Assembly: GCF_030269605.1 (NCBI RefSeq) | Contig: NZ_BSTQ01000007.1 | Span: forward strand, 62,001-126,000 | From: Lentzea sp. NBRC 105346 | Lineage (GTDB): Bacteria; Actinomycetota; Actinomycetes; Mycobacteriales; Pseudonocardiaceae | Length of the DNA stretch: 64,000 nt | Direction of reading: 5' to 3' | Shown: positions 16,012 to 24,955 of the stretch, piece by piece | How the letters are laid out: the number at the start of each line of letters is the position of its first letter | Numbering within the stretch: the first letter of the stretch is position 1 | Program-made: the position numbers and the translations under genes | Notes under the pieces: model-generated | Database searches by the model: none | What the model was told of the DNA's origin: nothing | What the model saw: the letters and a program-made list of their open reading frames with translations, nothing else

Positions 16012-17190
16012 TCACGCTGCCCGAGTAGCCCGCGCGGCGTTGGCCAGTGCGAGCAGGATCTGCACGTTCGGCGTGTCCCTGACCCACAGCACCTTGCGCA
16101 GCGTGGGCGCCTTGATGTCGACCTGCCCGGCGGCTAGCTCGAACCGCGTCACGGTGTGCCATGGCGCGAACGAGTTGTCCGCGCTGACCCCGTCCCGGTT
16201 CACCACGATCCCGCCGAACTTCAACGCGACACCGGCCTCGAACGACTCGACGTAACGCGGCAGCATCACGCGGTTGGCATCACGCGTGAGCCGCTGCCCG
16301 AGCTCGGCGATGTCGCGCCACTCGTCCTCGAAGTCGAAGCTCTCCTCGGCGTTGCGCCACACCGTGTACTTGTGCCGCTGGCCGATCGACACGAGCACCG
16401 CCGTCACCTCGTCCCACCGCGAGGTGAACCGCTTGCCGTCCTGCACCACGTGAATGCCGTTGGTGAAGAACGTCGCGCGCCACGCCTTCCGCTTCGCCAC
16501 GCGCACGCGGCCGTAGATCACCGCCGGCACCGCGCACGCGGCGATGCCGTACTCGACGACCGTCTCGATCCCCTGGAAGAGGCTGTACCCCAACGGTCCC
16601 AGCAACAGCACGCCGAACACGAACCACCCGACCGGCGTCTTGCCGGCGTACTCCGCGACGGGCCGGCCCAGCTTCGCTTCCAGGCCAACGATCTCCGCCG
16701 TCAGCTCGGGTTCGTCGGCGAGGTGCAGCTCGTCGGCGTCCGGGTTCTCGGCCCGCCACTCCTTGGTGATCCTGCGCTGCTGCCGGGCCGAGACGAGGCC
16801 GCCCGCGATCGCCAGCAGCAGCACCCACGGCCCCGCAAGGCCGAGCGCGGACTCCGGCTGCCGAATCTTGGTGCGCGCGGTGGTCCCCCACACGCTCGTG
16901 ACGAACGCGCCACCCGTACTGGTGTCCCTGATGTCCTCACCGACGCTGTCGGTGAGCTCTCCCTTGACCTCGACACCGTCGACCGTCCACGTGGCCGGGC
17001 AGTCCGTCGTGCTGCCGCCCCGGCGTCCGTACGTGGTCTCGCACGGACCGGTGTAGCTCACCATCACCTGGTCGCCGAACTGGTAGGTGTACGCGGGCCA
17101 CGCCCACACACTCGCGATCCCTGCCCCAAGACCGAGCAGAATGAACAGCGGCGTCAGCCGCGCCCAGGGACCACCGCGCTTCTTCGACAT
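16012..17190 (-). CDS. Four-segment membrane protein, DUF6585-like
   Basis: 392 residues. One hydrophobic segment near residues 12-32, an extracytoplasmic loop with a cysteine pair (PCETTY, TDCPATW), then three more segments (about 115-135, 195-212, 222-240), followed by a 150-residue cytoplasmic domain resembling the DUF6585 PH-like fold (FFTNGIHVVQDGKRFTSRWDEV). ATG at 17190 gives a positively charged N-terminus (MSKKRGG) before the first segment. It overlaps the preceding small membrane gene by 37 bases. Function unknown. Confidence 0.75.
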   Translation of the reverse strand: MSKKRGGPWARLTPLFILLGLGAGIASVWAWPAYTYQFGDQVMVSYTGPCETTYGRRGGSTTDCPATWTVDGVEVKGELTDSVGEDIRDTSTGGAFVTSVWGTTARTKIRQPESALGLAGPWVLLLAIAGGLVSARQQRRITKEWRAENPDADELHLADEPELTAEIVGLEAKLGRPVAEYAGKTPVGWFVFGVLLLGPLGYSLFQGIETVVEYGIAACAVPAVIYGRVRVAKRKAWRATFFTNGIHVVQDGKRFTSRWDEVTAVLVSIGQRHKYTVWRNAEESFDFEDEWRDIAELGQRLTRDANRVMLPRYVESFEAGVALKFGGIVVNRDGVSADNSFAPWHTVTRFELAAGQVDIKAPTLRKVLWVRDTPNVQILLALANAARATRAA

Positions 17191-17357
17191 GGCGGGGAAC
17201 CTAGATAGCCCCACCACATGCCGACCACACGGAAGACGACCACGCCCGCGACGGCGGCGATGAACCACGGCCACCGCCGGTGCGCGGACGGCAGGCCACG
17301 CTGCTCCGGCACGTAGGCCGGTGCGAGGTGAGTCCACCACGGCGTGGGTTCGGTCAT
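17154..17357 (-). CDS. Small membrane protein
   Basis: 67 residues from ATG 17357 (an upstream start at 17384 is possible). The N-terminal half is proline- and tryptophan-rich and soluble; residues 34-52 (WPWFIAAVAGVVVFRVVGM) form one membrane helix. Its 3' end overlaps the start of the DUF6585-like gene, suggesting coupling. A 36-bp element just upstream is repeated in front of the next minus-strand gene. No known family. Confidence 0.5.
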   Translation of the reverse strand: MTEPTPWWTHLAPAYVPEQRGLPSAHRRWPWFIAAVAGVVVFRVVGMWWGYLGSPPCRRSAVVPGRG

Positions 17358-17403
17358 GTCCTTCCTTCGCTCGAAGGCCTCCATTCGTTAGCCGCGACTC
17401 ACC

Positions 17404-17439
17404 CGAACGGCCGCATCGGGGTTGCCGATCGCGCTACCC
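17404..17439 (-). repeat. 36-bp repeated upstream element, copy 1
   Basis: Identical at all but one position to 18352-18387; bases 17409-17439 match exactly. Each copy contains the small hairpin ATCGG-GGTTG-CCGAT. Copy 1 overlaps the 3' end of the gene at 17434 and lies 20-47 bases upstream of the possible starts of the small membrane gene. Confidence 0.75.
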
Positions 17440-18249
17440 CGGTGTGATCGACCAAGATCCGCTCGACGTTATCTGGATCAACGCCGGTCCGGCGAGCGGC
17501 ACGGTGCCCTCGTAACTCCCGATGTGGTTGACCGCGAGGTCCAACCGCTCCTTGTCCAGTGAGACGACGTGCACAATGAAGTTGCTCTCGCCGACGTTGG
17601 TGATCTTCGCCTTGGTCGACTTGCCGCTGAAGAAGACGACCGAGTCGCCCTTGCCCGACACCGGGCCCGACGCCTTCGTCGCCATGTCGAGTTCACCTAC
17701 GGTCAAGGTCCAGGCCCCGGAGGCCTTGACGGTCAAGGTGGTGGTCCGGCTGCCGTCTCTGATGTCCAACCACATCTGACCGCTGTACGCGCCGATCTCA
17801 TTGACGAGCAAGGACTCGAAGCCGTCCGACTTCAGCATGGTGTTGCTGGTACAGGCGGGACACTCGAACTTCGCGATCTTCACTCCGGCCGGACGGTCCA
17901 ATGTGATCACGTCGTCGCCGCTGCCCTTGAACACGGACGGTGGCGGGGGCGGCGGTTTGGTCGTGGTCGTGGTGGTCGTCGTCGTGGTCGTCCGAACCGT
18001 GGTCGTGGGCTTGGCGCTCGTCGTGCTCGCGGCGCCGGTCGCCTGGTCGCGCTGCGCGTTCGACAGGGCCGAACCGGCGACGATCAGCACGACAACCCCA
18101 CCGACGATCCAAGGCCACTTCTTCGGCTTCTTCTTGAGCGGCAAGGGATACGACTGCGGTACTTGGACTGGTGCGGACTGCTGCCACATCGACGAGGGCG
18201 GCGGATCGGCCGGCGGTTGCCCAGGGGTGCCGAACGGCGGTTGGGTCAC
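17434..18249 (-). CDS. Single-pass membrane protein with Thr-rich stalk
   Basis: 271 residues from GTG 18249 (ribosome-binding site AAGGTGAG). Residues 1-38 are a proline-rich cytoplasmic tail, KKKPKKWPWIVGGVVVLIVAG a signal-anchor helix, then a stalk of consecutive threonines followed by a proline run, and from about 105 an exported domain with a CPAC pair (FECPACTSN) and a beta-sandwich-like pattern (SGQMWLDIRDGSRTTTLTVKASGAWTLTV). Not a recognised enzyme; the exported domain may bind or sense something at the wall. A 36-bp element repeated elsewhere lies about 100 bases upstream. Confidence 0.7.
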   Translation of the reverse strand: MTQPPFGTPGQPPADPPPSSMWQQSAPVQVPQSYPLPLKKKPKKWPWIVGGVVVLIVAGSALSNAQRDQATGAASTTSAKPTTTVRTTTTTTTTTTTKPPPPPPSVFKGSGDDVITLDRPAGVKIAKFECPACTSNTMLKSDGFESLLVNEIGAYSGQMWLDIRDGSRTTTLTVKASGAWTLTVGELDMATKASGPVSGKGDSVVFFSGKSTKAKITNVGESNFIVHVVSLDKERLDLAVNHIGSYEGTVPLAGPALIQITSSGSWSITPG

Positions 18250-18267
18250 GAATCTCACCTTCGAGGA

Positions 18268-18353
18268 CGAGTGGTGGACGTTGGTTCAGCCGGCTGCCCC
18301 GTCCTTCGGGGAAGGATCACCATGCGTTATCACGTTGAATCGTCCACCACTCG
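18268..18353 (-). repeat. 13-bp inverted repeat in the upstream region
   Basis: CGAGTGGTGGACG (18268-18280) and CGTCCACCACTCG (18341-18353) are exact complements 60 bases apart; within the loop CCCCG-TCCTT-CGGGG makes a second hairpin. It lies just upstream of the stalked membrane protein start and overlaps copy 2 of the repeated element by 2 bases. Confidence 0.5.
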
Positions 18354-18387
18354 AATGGCCGCATCGGGGTTGCCGATCGCGCTACCC
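18352..18387 (-). repeat. 36-bp repeated upstream element, copy 2
   Basis: Second copy of the element at 17404-17439, here about 100 bases upstream of the stalked membrane protein gene. The two copies bracket that gene, so they may be a shared promoter/regulatory sequence or the ends of a small inserted segment. Confidence 0.75.
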
Positions 18388-18410
18388 TCGAACCATGACG
18401 CAGCGATTTA

Positions 18411-18525
18411 GCGGCCCCCGGCTGGCAGAGCCAGTCGCCGGGGCGTGCACGCGCGCCTGACTTCCATCGGCGGCGGGACCCGGCCAGGGGGTTGATCCCG
18501 TACCCGCGACCCGATGGGAACTCTC
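18411..18525 (+). ncRNA. Candidate structured RNA or leader upstream of the PheRS-like ligase
   Basis: Two strong foldable units. Unit 1 (18414-18444): CCCCGGC pairs with GCCGGGG and inside it TGGC-AGA-GCCA, 11 pairs in all with one 3-base bulge. Unit 2 (18462-18519): CCATCGG (18464-18470) pairs with CCGATGG (18511-18517), then GCGGG (18473-18477) with CCCGC (18503-18507), around GGG-GGTTGAT-CCC. Unit 2 reaches the ligase ribosome-binding site. I could not fit a normal tRNA cloverleaf. It could be a regulatory leader or the ligase's own RNA partner; both are inference. Confidence 0.35.
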
Positions 18526-19554
18526 ATGTACCGCACCGAAGAACTGACCCGCGCCCTCGAGATCCGTGACCTCACCGACCCAGCCCAGGGCCACCACGCC
18601 ATCCAGCTGATCATCGAAGCGATCACGGAGCGACTGACCAAACCGGTCGAGATCGTGCGCCGCCACCCACTGGTCCCGGTGGAGCACAACTACGAACACC
18701 TCGGCTATCCGCGCAACGCCATCACCCGCGACGCCCGCTACACGAGGTACGTCAGCGAGACGTGCATGCTCCGCAGCCACACGTCAGCCATGATCCCGCC
18801 CGCCCTCCAGCAGACGACGGACGACGTGACGCTCGTGTGCCCAGGCATGGTCTACCGGCGCGACACGGTCGACCGCCTGCACACCGGGACGCCACACCAA
18901 CTCGACGTGTGGCAGATCAGCCGAACACCACAGAACATAAGGACGCTCGTAAAAACGATCGTCGAAGCGGCACTCCCAGGAGCCGAATACCGCCTGACAC
19001 CAAGGGAACACCCGTACACCGACCAGGGCTGGCAGGTGGACGTCAAACAAGCGGACCGGTGGGTCGAGATCGGCGAGTGCGGCATCGCGGCCCGCCACGT
19101 CCTGGACCGCGCCGGAGTGGACCGGCACGGCCTCGCCAGCGGCTGGGGGCTGGACCGGTTGCTCATGCTGCGCAAGGGAATCCCGGACATCCGCCTGCTG
19201 AGGACCACGGACGACCAGATGCACGACCTGAGCCCGTACCGGCCGATCTCCAGGCACCCCAGGATGATCCGCGACATCTCGATCGCCACGGACCCGGAGG
19301 CGGACCTGGAGACGCTGGGCGACGTCATCCGCGACACGGACACCGGCAACACCGTCGAGGAGATCGAGATCCTCAGCGAGACTCCGGTGGCCGACCTGCC
19401 GGACCACGTCGTCGAACGTCTCAAAGCGATGCCAGGTCAGAAGAACGTGTTGCTGCGCCTGACCCTGCGCGCGCCGACGCGGACCCTGACCGACGAGGAG
19501 GCGAACGAGATCAGGGACCGGATCTACGAGTCCTTGCGCGCCACCCCGGCGTAG
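18526..19554 (+). CDS. srmL: Stand-alone PheRS-like ligase (SrmL type)
   Basis: 342 residues from ATG 18526 (an in-frame ATG at 18514 lies inside a hairpin). Residues about 1-225 are a PheS-type class II catalytic core: motif 2 MVYRRDTVDRLHTGTPHQLD and motif 3 GWGLDRLLMLRKGIPDIRLL. Residues about 240-342 are a ferredoxin-fold anticodon-binding domain (YRPISRHPRMIRDISIATD), normally at the end of PheT. The layout equals mitochondrial monomeric PheRS, but bacteria use PheST, so this is an extra ligase; NCBI names similar proteins PheS-related mystery ligase SrmL. Substrate unknown. Its 3' end overlaps the convergent DUF574 gene by 31 bases. Confidence 0.82.
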   Translation: MYRTEELTRALEIRDLTDPAQGHHAIQLIIEAITERLTKPVEIVRRHPLVPVEHNYEHLGYPRNAITRDARYTRYVSETCMLRSHTSAMIPPALQQTTDDVTLVCPGMVYRRDTVDRLHTGTPHQLDVWQISRTPQNIRTLVKTIVEAALPGAEYRLTPREHPYTDQGWQVDVKQADRWVEIGECGIAARHVLDRAGVDRHGLASGWGLDRLLMLRKGIPDIRLLRTTDDQMHDLSPYRPISRHPRMIRDISIATDPEADLETLGDVIRDTDTGNTVEEIEILSETPVADLPDHVVERLKAMPGQKNVLLRLTLRAPTRTLTDEEANEIRDRIYESLRATPA

Positions 19555-20315
19555 ATGCCCACGAAGTCGGCGTCGGCGTCGGGCCGCCACTCGTTGACCG
19601 GCACGACGCCCGGCTCGATCAGGGACAGCCCGGTGAAGAAGCGCGACACCTCGGCGTGCGTGCGCGGCGTCACCGGGTTGCCCGTGCGCTTGTAGATGGC
19701 GCTGACCTGGTCGGCGCCGTTGTCCTCGGGGTCGTAGCCGTCCATGGTGCCGTGCGAGAGCACCAGGTAGCTGCCGGGCACGCACGCGTCCAGGTAGGTC
19801 TCGACGACGCTGTACGGGTCGTCGGAGTCCGGGACGAAGTGCAGCGCGGCGACCATGAGCACGCCGACGGGCTTGGTGAAGTCCAGGAGATTCGACTGCG
19901 TCAGCACGGTCGACGGCGACCGCAGGTCCGCCTGAATCGCGCACGCGTAGTCGTTCTCCGCGAGCAGCAGGTTGGCGTGGGAGACGGCGACGGGCTCGAA
20001 GTCGACGTAGACGACGCGCGCGGTGGGATCGTCCTGCTGGGCGATCTCGTGCACGTTGCCGACGGTCGGGATGCCGCTGCCGAGGTCGAGGAACTGGCTG
20101 ACACCGGCCGCCCGGAGGGTGCGCACGGCGCGGCGGAGGAACGAGCGGTTGGACTGCGCGCCGGTCGCGGCTCCCGGCGCGAACTGCTCGACCGCCTTGG
20201 CGGCGGCGCGGTCGGCCTCGAAGTTGTGCGAGCCGCCCAGGAAGTAGTCGTACATCCGCGCCACGCTGGGCTTGGTGACGTCGACCGACGAGGGCACCCA
20301 GTTGAGCTGTTCCAT
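19524..20315 (-). CDS. DUF574 SAM-dependent methyltransferase
   Basis: 263 residues of the S-adenosyl methyltransferase family PF04672, abundant in Streptomyces and relatives and largely uncharacterised. The N-terminus (VDVTKPSVARMYDYFLGGSHNFEADRAA) is the family signature and FLDLGSGIPTVGNVHEIA the SAM loop; VVYVDFEPVAVSHA binds the ribose. ATG at 20315 gives the standard N-terminus. It is divergent from the P450 (86 bases) and its tail overlaps the PheRS-like gene. Confidence 0.9.
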   Translation of the reverse strand: MEQLNWVPSSVDVTKPSVARMYDYFLGGSHNFEADRAAAKAVEQFAPGAATGAQSNRSFLRRAVRTLRAAGVSQFLDLGSGIPTVGNVHEIAQQDDPTARVVYVDFEPVAVSHANLLLAENDYACAIQADLRSPSTVLTQSNLLDFTKPVGVLMVAALHFVPDSDDPYSVVETYLDACVPGSYLVLSHGTMDGYDPEDNGADQVSAIYKRTGNPVTPRTHAEVSRFFTGLSLIEPGVVPVNEWRPDADADFVGIYAGVARKDS

Positions 20316-20401
20316 CACGCGCGAGATGTTGCCTCTACGCCACACGGGTGTCCACCGCCACACGACCGAACTGAGACATTTCATCCAACGTGTTGAGCGT
20401 C

Positions 20402-21616
20402 ATGCCCACCACCGCCATGTTCAACCCGATCGACCCCGCGTTCATCCAGGATCCGTATCCCGCCTACGCGTTCCTGCGCGAGTACTCCCCCGTGCACTTC
20501 GAGCCCGCGCTCGGTGGGTGGTTCGTCACCAGGTACGACGACGTCCGCACGGTGCTGACAGATCCCCGCACGATCCGCCCGCCCGCGGGTGACATGCTGC
20601 TCGGCCGGCTGCCCGACGAGGTGCGCGGCGAACTGGCCTGGTTCGAGGAGAAGCTGGCGACGAGCCTCGCGTTCGCCAACCCGCCGGAGCACGGCCGGCT
20701 GCGCGCGCTGGTGGCCAGGGCGTTCACGCCGCGCACGGCCGAACGGATCCGCCCCGAGATCGAGCGCGTGACCGAGCAGCTGCTCGACGACATGGCCGCG
20801 AAGCCCGACCCGGACGTGCTGCGCGACCTCGCGTATCCGTTGCCCACGATCGCGGTGTCCCGGCTGATCGGTGTGCCGGACGAGGACGTCGAGGGGCTGG
20901 TGGGACTCGTCGGCGACGCCATGAAGATCATCGGCCAGGCGCTGCCGTCCGAGGACCCGATCGCGGCCGCCCGCAACGCGAGCCTCGCCACCGAGAAGAT
21001 CTTCGACTACCTCGAGGACCTCATCGCGTGGCGCCGCAGGACACCCGAGGACGACCTGATCTCCCAGATCGCCGCCACGCCCGGATACGACGACGCCGAG
21101 CTCATCCTCACCGTGCTCGTGCTGATCAACGGCAGTCTGGAGACCACCGCGCACTTCATCGGCAACGCCACGCTCGCGCTGCTGCGCCACCCCGCGCAGG
21201 CGGCGCTGCTGCGGGAACAGCCGGAGCTGATCGACTCCGCGGTGGAGGAACTGCTGCGCTACGACACTCCGGTGCCCGTCACCCCGCCGCAGCTCACCAC
21301 CGCGCCGATCATGCTGAGCGGCCGCCGGGTCGAGGCGGGCCAACTGCTGTTCCCGGTGATCGGCGCCGCGCACCGCGACCCGGTCAAGTACGCCGACCCG
21401 GACCGGCTGGACATCACGCGCGACCCGCCGGGCACGCTCGCGTTCGGCGGCGGTGTGCACTACTGCATCGGCGCCGTCATGGCGCGGCTGGAGGCCAAGG
21501 TCGCGCTGCCGGCGTTGTTCGGCCGCTTCCCGGAGCTGCGGCTCACCGAGACCACGCCGCTGTTCCGGCCGGACCCGGTACTGCGCGGGCTCACGGCGTT
21601 TCCCGTTCACCTGTAA
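20402..21616 (+). CDS. Cytochrome P450
   Basis: 404 residues. The haem loop FGGGVHYCIGAVMARLE carries the thiolate cysteine, EELLRYD is the K-helix ExxR, and RHP...HRDP the usual meander context. The I-helix motif normally AGxET reads GSLETT, an uncommon variant of the oxygen-activating groove that keeps the Thr. The sequence is of the soluble CYP107/CYP105-like bacterial class that hydroxylates natural products using separate ferredoxin. ATG at 20402 is preferred over a GTG at 20390. A sigma factor-like gene follows after 22 bases. Substrate not inferable. Confidence 0.92.
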   Translation: MPTTAMFNPIDPAFIQDPYPAYAFLREYSPVHFEPALGGWFVTRYDDVRTVLTDPRTIRPPAGDMLLGRLPDEVRGELAWFEEKLATSLAFANPPEHGRLRALVARAFTPRTAERIRPEIERVTEQLLDDMAAKPDPDVLRDLAYPLPTIAVSRLIGVPDEDVEGLVGLVGDAMKIIGQALPSEDPIAAARNASLATEKIFDYLEDLIAWRRRTPEDDLISQIAATPGYDDAELILTVLVLINGSLETTAHFIGNATLALLRHPAQAALLREQPELIDSAVEELLRYDTPVPVTPPQLTTAPIMLSGRRVEAGQLLFPVIGAAHRDPVKYADPDRLDITRDPPGTLAFGGGVHYCIGAVMARLEAKVALPALFGRFPELRLTETTPLFRPDPVLRGLTAFPVHL

Positions 21617-21638
21617 CGAGCCCATCCGGTTGGGCAAG

Positions 21639-22508
21639 ATGTTGCCCATGGCGACCGACGGGCTGTTCGCCCACTGCTACCGGATGCTCGGCTCGGTCCA
21701 GGACGCCCAGGACGCGTCGCGCGGAACGACCGGCTCCGAACGCACGTCGCGCTACCGCGCGGCGAACAACGCGTGCCTGCGCCTGATCCGGAATCGCCCG
21801 CGGCGGATGCTGCCGTTCGACCACGGCCCCGCGTGCGCCGACGCTAGCGACCTCGGCACACCGGTCACGGGACCGCTGTGGGTGGAACCCGCCCCCGACG
21901 ACCTGCTCGGCGCCGGAAGCGAGAGCGTCGAGCTGCCGTTCGTCGCCGCACTGCAACACCTGCCGTTCCCCCAGCGCGCGGTGCTTAGCCTGTGCGAGGA
22001 GTTCAGCGCGGACGAGACGGCGGAGATCCTCGACATGACGCGCGCGTCGGTCGGCAGCACGCTCGAAGCCGCGCGGGCCGCGGTGGACCACCCCGAGCGC
22101 AGCCAGCGGGAGGAACTGCGGGCGCTCGGCGCGGACGGGCGGCGGGAGCTGGTCGACGCGCTCGTCACCGCGTGGGAGAAGGCCGACGTGGACGGATTAC
22201 TCGATCTGCTCACCGAGGACGCGCGGTTCACCATGCCGCCGCTGCCCGCGTGGTTCGACGGCCGCGACCGCATCCGGAGGTTCGTCAGCGAGCGGCTGTT
22301 CGCGACGCCGTGGCGGCTCGTGCCGATCCGGGCCAACGCGCAGCTGGCGCTGGCCTGCTACCAGTACGTCGACCACGAGTTCCTGCTGGGCGCGATCAAC
22401 CTGCCGCACGTGCGCGACGGCCGGATCAGCTGGCTCGCCGGATTCGTCGATCCCCAGCTCCACCAGCACTTTTCCATCGCACAGAAGTTCTCCCGCATGG
22501 ACAGGTGA
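21639..22508 (+). CDS. ECF-like sigma factor with SnoaL domain and shortened region 2
   Basis: 289 residues (ATG 21639; 21648 also possible). Region 2.1 is recognisable ([18 protein letters not shown]), but the following helix that contacts the -10 element is much shorter than in relatives (SigJ/TIGR02960 type): only [22 protein letters not shown] links to the RRxP motif. Region 4 ([42 protein letters not shown]) is intact and a SnoaL/NTF2-like domain follows (residues 175-285). Promoter melting may be impaired, so it could be a degenerate or specialised factor. Probably co-transcribed with the P450. Confidence 0.8.
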   Translation: MLPMATDGLFAHCYRMLGSVQDAQDASRGTTGSERTSRYRAANNACLRLIRNRPRRMLPFDHGPACADASDLGTPVTGPLWVEPAPDDLLGAGSESVELPFVAALQHLPFPQRAVLSLCEEFSADETAEILDMTRASVGSTLEAARAAVDHPERSQREELRALGADGRRELVDALVTAWEKADVDGLLDLLTEDARFTMPPLPAWFDGRDRIRRFVSERLFATPWRLVPIRANAQLALACYQYVDHEFLLGAINLPHVRDGRISWLAGFVDPQLHQHFSIAQKFSRMDR

Positions 22509-22551
22509 GTCCGCCCACAGCGAACAAAGGAACAGTGCGGTGCTCCACTTG

Positions 22552-22572
22552 GTTGAGCCAGTCAGACTCAAC
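22552..22572. promoter_or_regulatory. HAIR-like HspR box upstream of lon
   Basis: GTTGAGC-N7-ACTCAAC resembles the HspR consensus CTTGAGT-N7-ACTCAAG (11 of 14 arm positions match) with the correct spacing and is 17 bases upstream of the lon ATG. HspR represses lon in Streptomyces lividans, so heat-shock derepression is expected here. Confidence 0.7.
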
Positions 22573-22588
22573 TTTGAAGGAGACCGAC

Positions 22589-24904
22589 ATGGTGGCTCTG
22601 CCGGTACTGCCGCTGGACGACGTCGTTGTACTGCCCGGCATGGTGGTACCGATCCGCATCTCCGGATCCGACGCCAGCGCCGAGGCCCGAGCCGCGGTTG
22701 ACGCGGCCACCGCGACGTCGAACCAGCAGGTCCTGCTGGTCCCCAGGCTGGACGGAAAGTACGCGCCGGTCGGCACACTGGCCGAGATCGAGCAGGTGGG
22801 ACGCCTGCCGGGCGGCGAGCGCGCGGCCGTCGTGCGGGGCACGAAGCGCGTGCGGATCGGCAGCGGGACGACCGGTCCCGGCGCCGCGCTGTGGGTCGAG
22901 GCGACCGTCGTCGAGGAGACCGTCGACGGCCACGCCCGTGAGCTGGCCCGCGAGTACAAGGCGCTGGTCACCACGATCCTGCAGCAGCGGGGCGCGTGGC
23001 AGGTCGTGGACTCGGTGCAGCAGGTGGACGACCCGTCCGCGCTGGCCGACCTCGCGGGGTACGCGTCGTACCTCAAGGACGAACAGAAGGTCTGGCTGCT
23101 GGAGACGTCCGACGTCGCCGAGCGCCTCACCAAGCTGCTCGAGTGGGGCCGCGAGCACCTGGCCGAGCTCGACGTCGCCGAGACGATCGCCAAGGACGTC
23201 AAGGAGGGCATGGAGAAGCAGCAGCGGGAGTTCCTGCTGCGCCAGCAGCTCGCCGCGATCCGCAAGGAGCTCGCCGAGCTGGACGGCAAGCCCGCGTCCG
23301 AGGAGGCGGACTACCGGGCCCGCGTCGAGGCCGCCGACCTGCCCGAGAACGTGCGCAAGGCCGCGCTGTCCGAAGTGGACAAGCTGGAACGGACGTCCGA
23401 GCAGTCGCCCGAGGTCGGCTGGATCCGGACGTGGCTCGACACGGTGCTCGAGATGCCGTGGAACGAACGGACCGAGGACGCCTACGACATCAAGGGCGCC
23501 CGCGAGGTCCTCGACGCCGACCACGCCGGCCTGGCCGACGTGAAGGAGCGCATCACCGAGTACCTGGCCGTCCGCAAGCGGCGGGCCGACCGCGGCATGG
23601 GTGTCGTGGGTGGCCGGCGCAGCGGCGCGGTGCTGGCGCTCGTGGGTCCGCCCGGTGTCGGCAAGACGTCGCTCGGCGAAAGCGTCGCGCGGGCCATGGG
23701 CCGCAAGTTCGTGCGCGTCGCGCTGGGCGGCGTGCGGGACGAGGCGGAGATCCGCGGGCATCGGCGCACGTACGTCGGCGCGCTGCCCGGCCGCATCGTG
23801 CGGGCCATCTCCGAGGCCGGCTCGATGAACCCGGTCGTGCTGCTGGACGAGATCGACAAGGTCGGCTCGGACTACCGCGGCGACCCGACCGCGGCGCTGC
23901 TCGAGGTGCTGGACCCGGCGCAGAACCACACGTTCCGCGACCACTACCTGGAGGTCGAGCTCGACCTGTCGGACGTGGTGTTCCTCGCGACGGCGAACGT
24001 GCTGGAGTCCATCCCGGCGCCGCTGCTGGACCGGATGGAGCTGGTGCAGCTCGACGGCTACACCGAGGACGAGAAGGTCACCATCGCCCGTGACCACCTG
24101 CTGCCGCGGCAGATCGACAAGGCCGGCCTCACCACCGAGGACGTGTCGATCGACGAGCCGGCACTGCGGCAGCTGGCCGGCGAGTACACGCGCGAAGCCG
24201 GTGTGCGGCAACTGGAACGCGCCCTGGCGCGGGTGCTGCGCAAGGTGACGGCGAAGGTCGCGGTCGGTTCCGAGGAACTGCCGGTGGCGATCGGTCAGCC
24301 GGACCTGCGTGGTTACCTGGGCAGCCCGAAGCACACGCCGGAGTCGGCCGAACGGACCGCACATCCCGGTGTGGCAACGGGTCTGGCCGTCACGGGCGCG
24401 GGCGGCGACGTGCTGTTCGTCGAGGCCTCGCTGGGCGGCAAGGGCCTGACCCTCACCGGCCAGCTCGGTGACGTGATGAAGGAGTCGGCGCAGATCGCGT
24501 TGTCATACCTGCGTTCCAAGGACATCGCACCCAAGGACGATGAGGGCGTGCACATCCACGTCCCGGCGGGCGCGGTGCCGAAGGACGGCCCGTCCGCGGG
24601 CGTCACGATGACGACGGCACTGGCGTCGCTGCTGTCCGGCCGCCCGGTGCGTTCGGACGTCGCGATGACCGGCGAGATCTCGCTGACCGGCCGCGTGCTG
24701 CCGATCGGTGGCGTGAAGCAGAAGCTGCTCGCCGCCCACCGGGCCGGCATCACGACAGTGTTGCTGCCCAAGCGCAACGAGCCGGACCTCGACGACGTAC
24801 CGGCCGAGGTCCGCGACGCGCTGACCGTGCACCTGGTGTCGGACGTGACCGAGGTGCTGCAGCACGCGCTGGAGCAGAAGACCGCCGCAACCGTTGCGGC
24901 GTAA
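22589..24904 (+). CDS. lon: ATP-dependent protease La (Lon)
   Basis: 771 residues, the normal bacterial Lon length. N-terminal substrate-binding domain ([21 protein letters not shown]), coiled region ([17 protein letters not shown]), AAA+ module with GPPGVGKTS (Walker A) and VVLLDEIDK (Walker B), then the protease domain with catalytic Ser in [10 protein letters not shown] and Lys in [14 protein letters not shown]. It degrades misfolded and selected regulatory proteins in the cytoplasm. GAAGGAGA is an ideal ribosome-binding site for ATG 22589. HAIR-like box upstream, strong terminator downstream: a single-gene heat-shock unit. Confidence 0.97.
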   Translation: MVALPVLPLDDVVVLPGMVVPIRISGSDASAEARAAVDAATATSNQQVLLVPRLDGKYAPVGTLAEIEQVGRLPGGERAAVVRGTKRVRIGSGTTGPGAALWVEATVVEETVDGHARELAREYKALVTTILQQRGAWQVVDSVQQVDDPSALADLAGYASYLKDEQKVWLLETSDVAERLTKLLEWGREHLAELDVAETIAKDVKEGMEKQQREFLLRQQLAAIRKELAELDGKPASEEADYRARVEAADLPENVRKAALSEVDKLERTSEQSPEVGWIRTWLDTVLEMPWNERTEDAYDIKGAREVLDADHAGLADVKERITEYLAVRKRRADRGMGVVGGRRSGAVLALVGPPGVGKTSLGESVARAMGRKFVRVALGGVRDEAEIRGHRRTYVGALPGRIVRAISEAGSMNPVVLLDEIDKVGSDYRGDPTAALLEVLDPAQNHTFRDHYLEVELDLSDVVFLATANVLESIPAPLLDRMELVQLDGYTEDEKVTIARDHLLPRQIDKAGLTTEDVSIDEPALRQLAGEYTREAGVRQLERALARVLRKVTAKVAVGSEELPVAIGQPDLRGYLGSPKHTPESAERTAHPGVATGLAVTGAGGDVLFVEASLGGKGLTLTGQLGDVMKESAQIALSYLRSKDIAPKDDEGVHIHVPAGAVPKDGPSAGVTMTTALASLLSGRPVRSDVAMTGEISLTGRVLPIGGVKQKLLAAHRAGITTVLLPKRNEPDLDDVPAEVRDALTVHLVSDVTEVLQHALEQKTAATVAA

Positions 24905-24910
24905 CGACCT

Positions 24911-24954
24911 CCGGGCGGGGAGCCGCGGCGACGGCTCCCCGCCCGGGGCTTTTC
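24911..24954 (+). terminator. Intrinsic terminator of lon
   Basis: CCGGGCGGGGAGCCG (24911-24925), 6-base loop, exact complement (24932-24946), then GGCTTTT. A perfect 15-bp GC stem with a short T-run, directly after the lon stop. Confidence 0.9.
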
Positions 24955-24955
24955 G

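Noticed and set aside
17940-18005. Low-complexity repeat near the Thr codons of the stalked protein
   Set aside because: It is the coding run for the Thr/Pro stalk, not an independent repeat element.
17404-18387. Attachment sites of an integrated element
   Set aside because: The repeats enclose a single gene with no integrase or excisionase, and both lie at promoter positions. A regulatory repeat is simpler.
18411-18525. Ordinary tRNA gene upstream of the PheRS-like ligase
   Set aside because: I could not place acceptor, D, anticodon and T arms in one cloverleaf, and there is no fitting CCA-side acceptor stem. Kept only as a structured element.
22568-24364. Roughly 600-residue minus-strand frame opposite lon
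   Set aside because: Antisense shadow of a highly conserved gene, no motifs.
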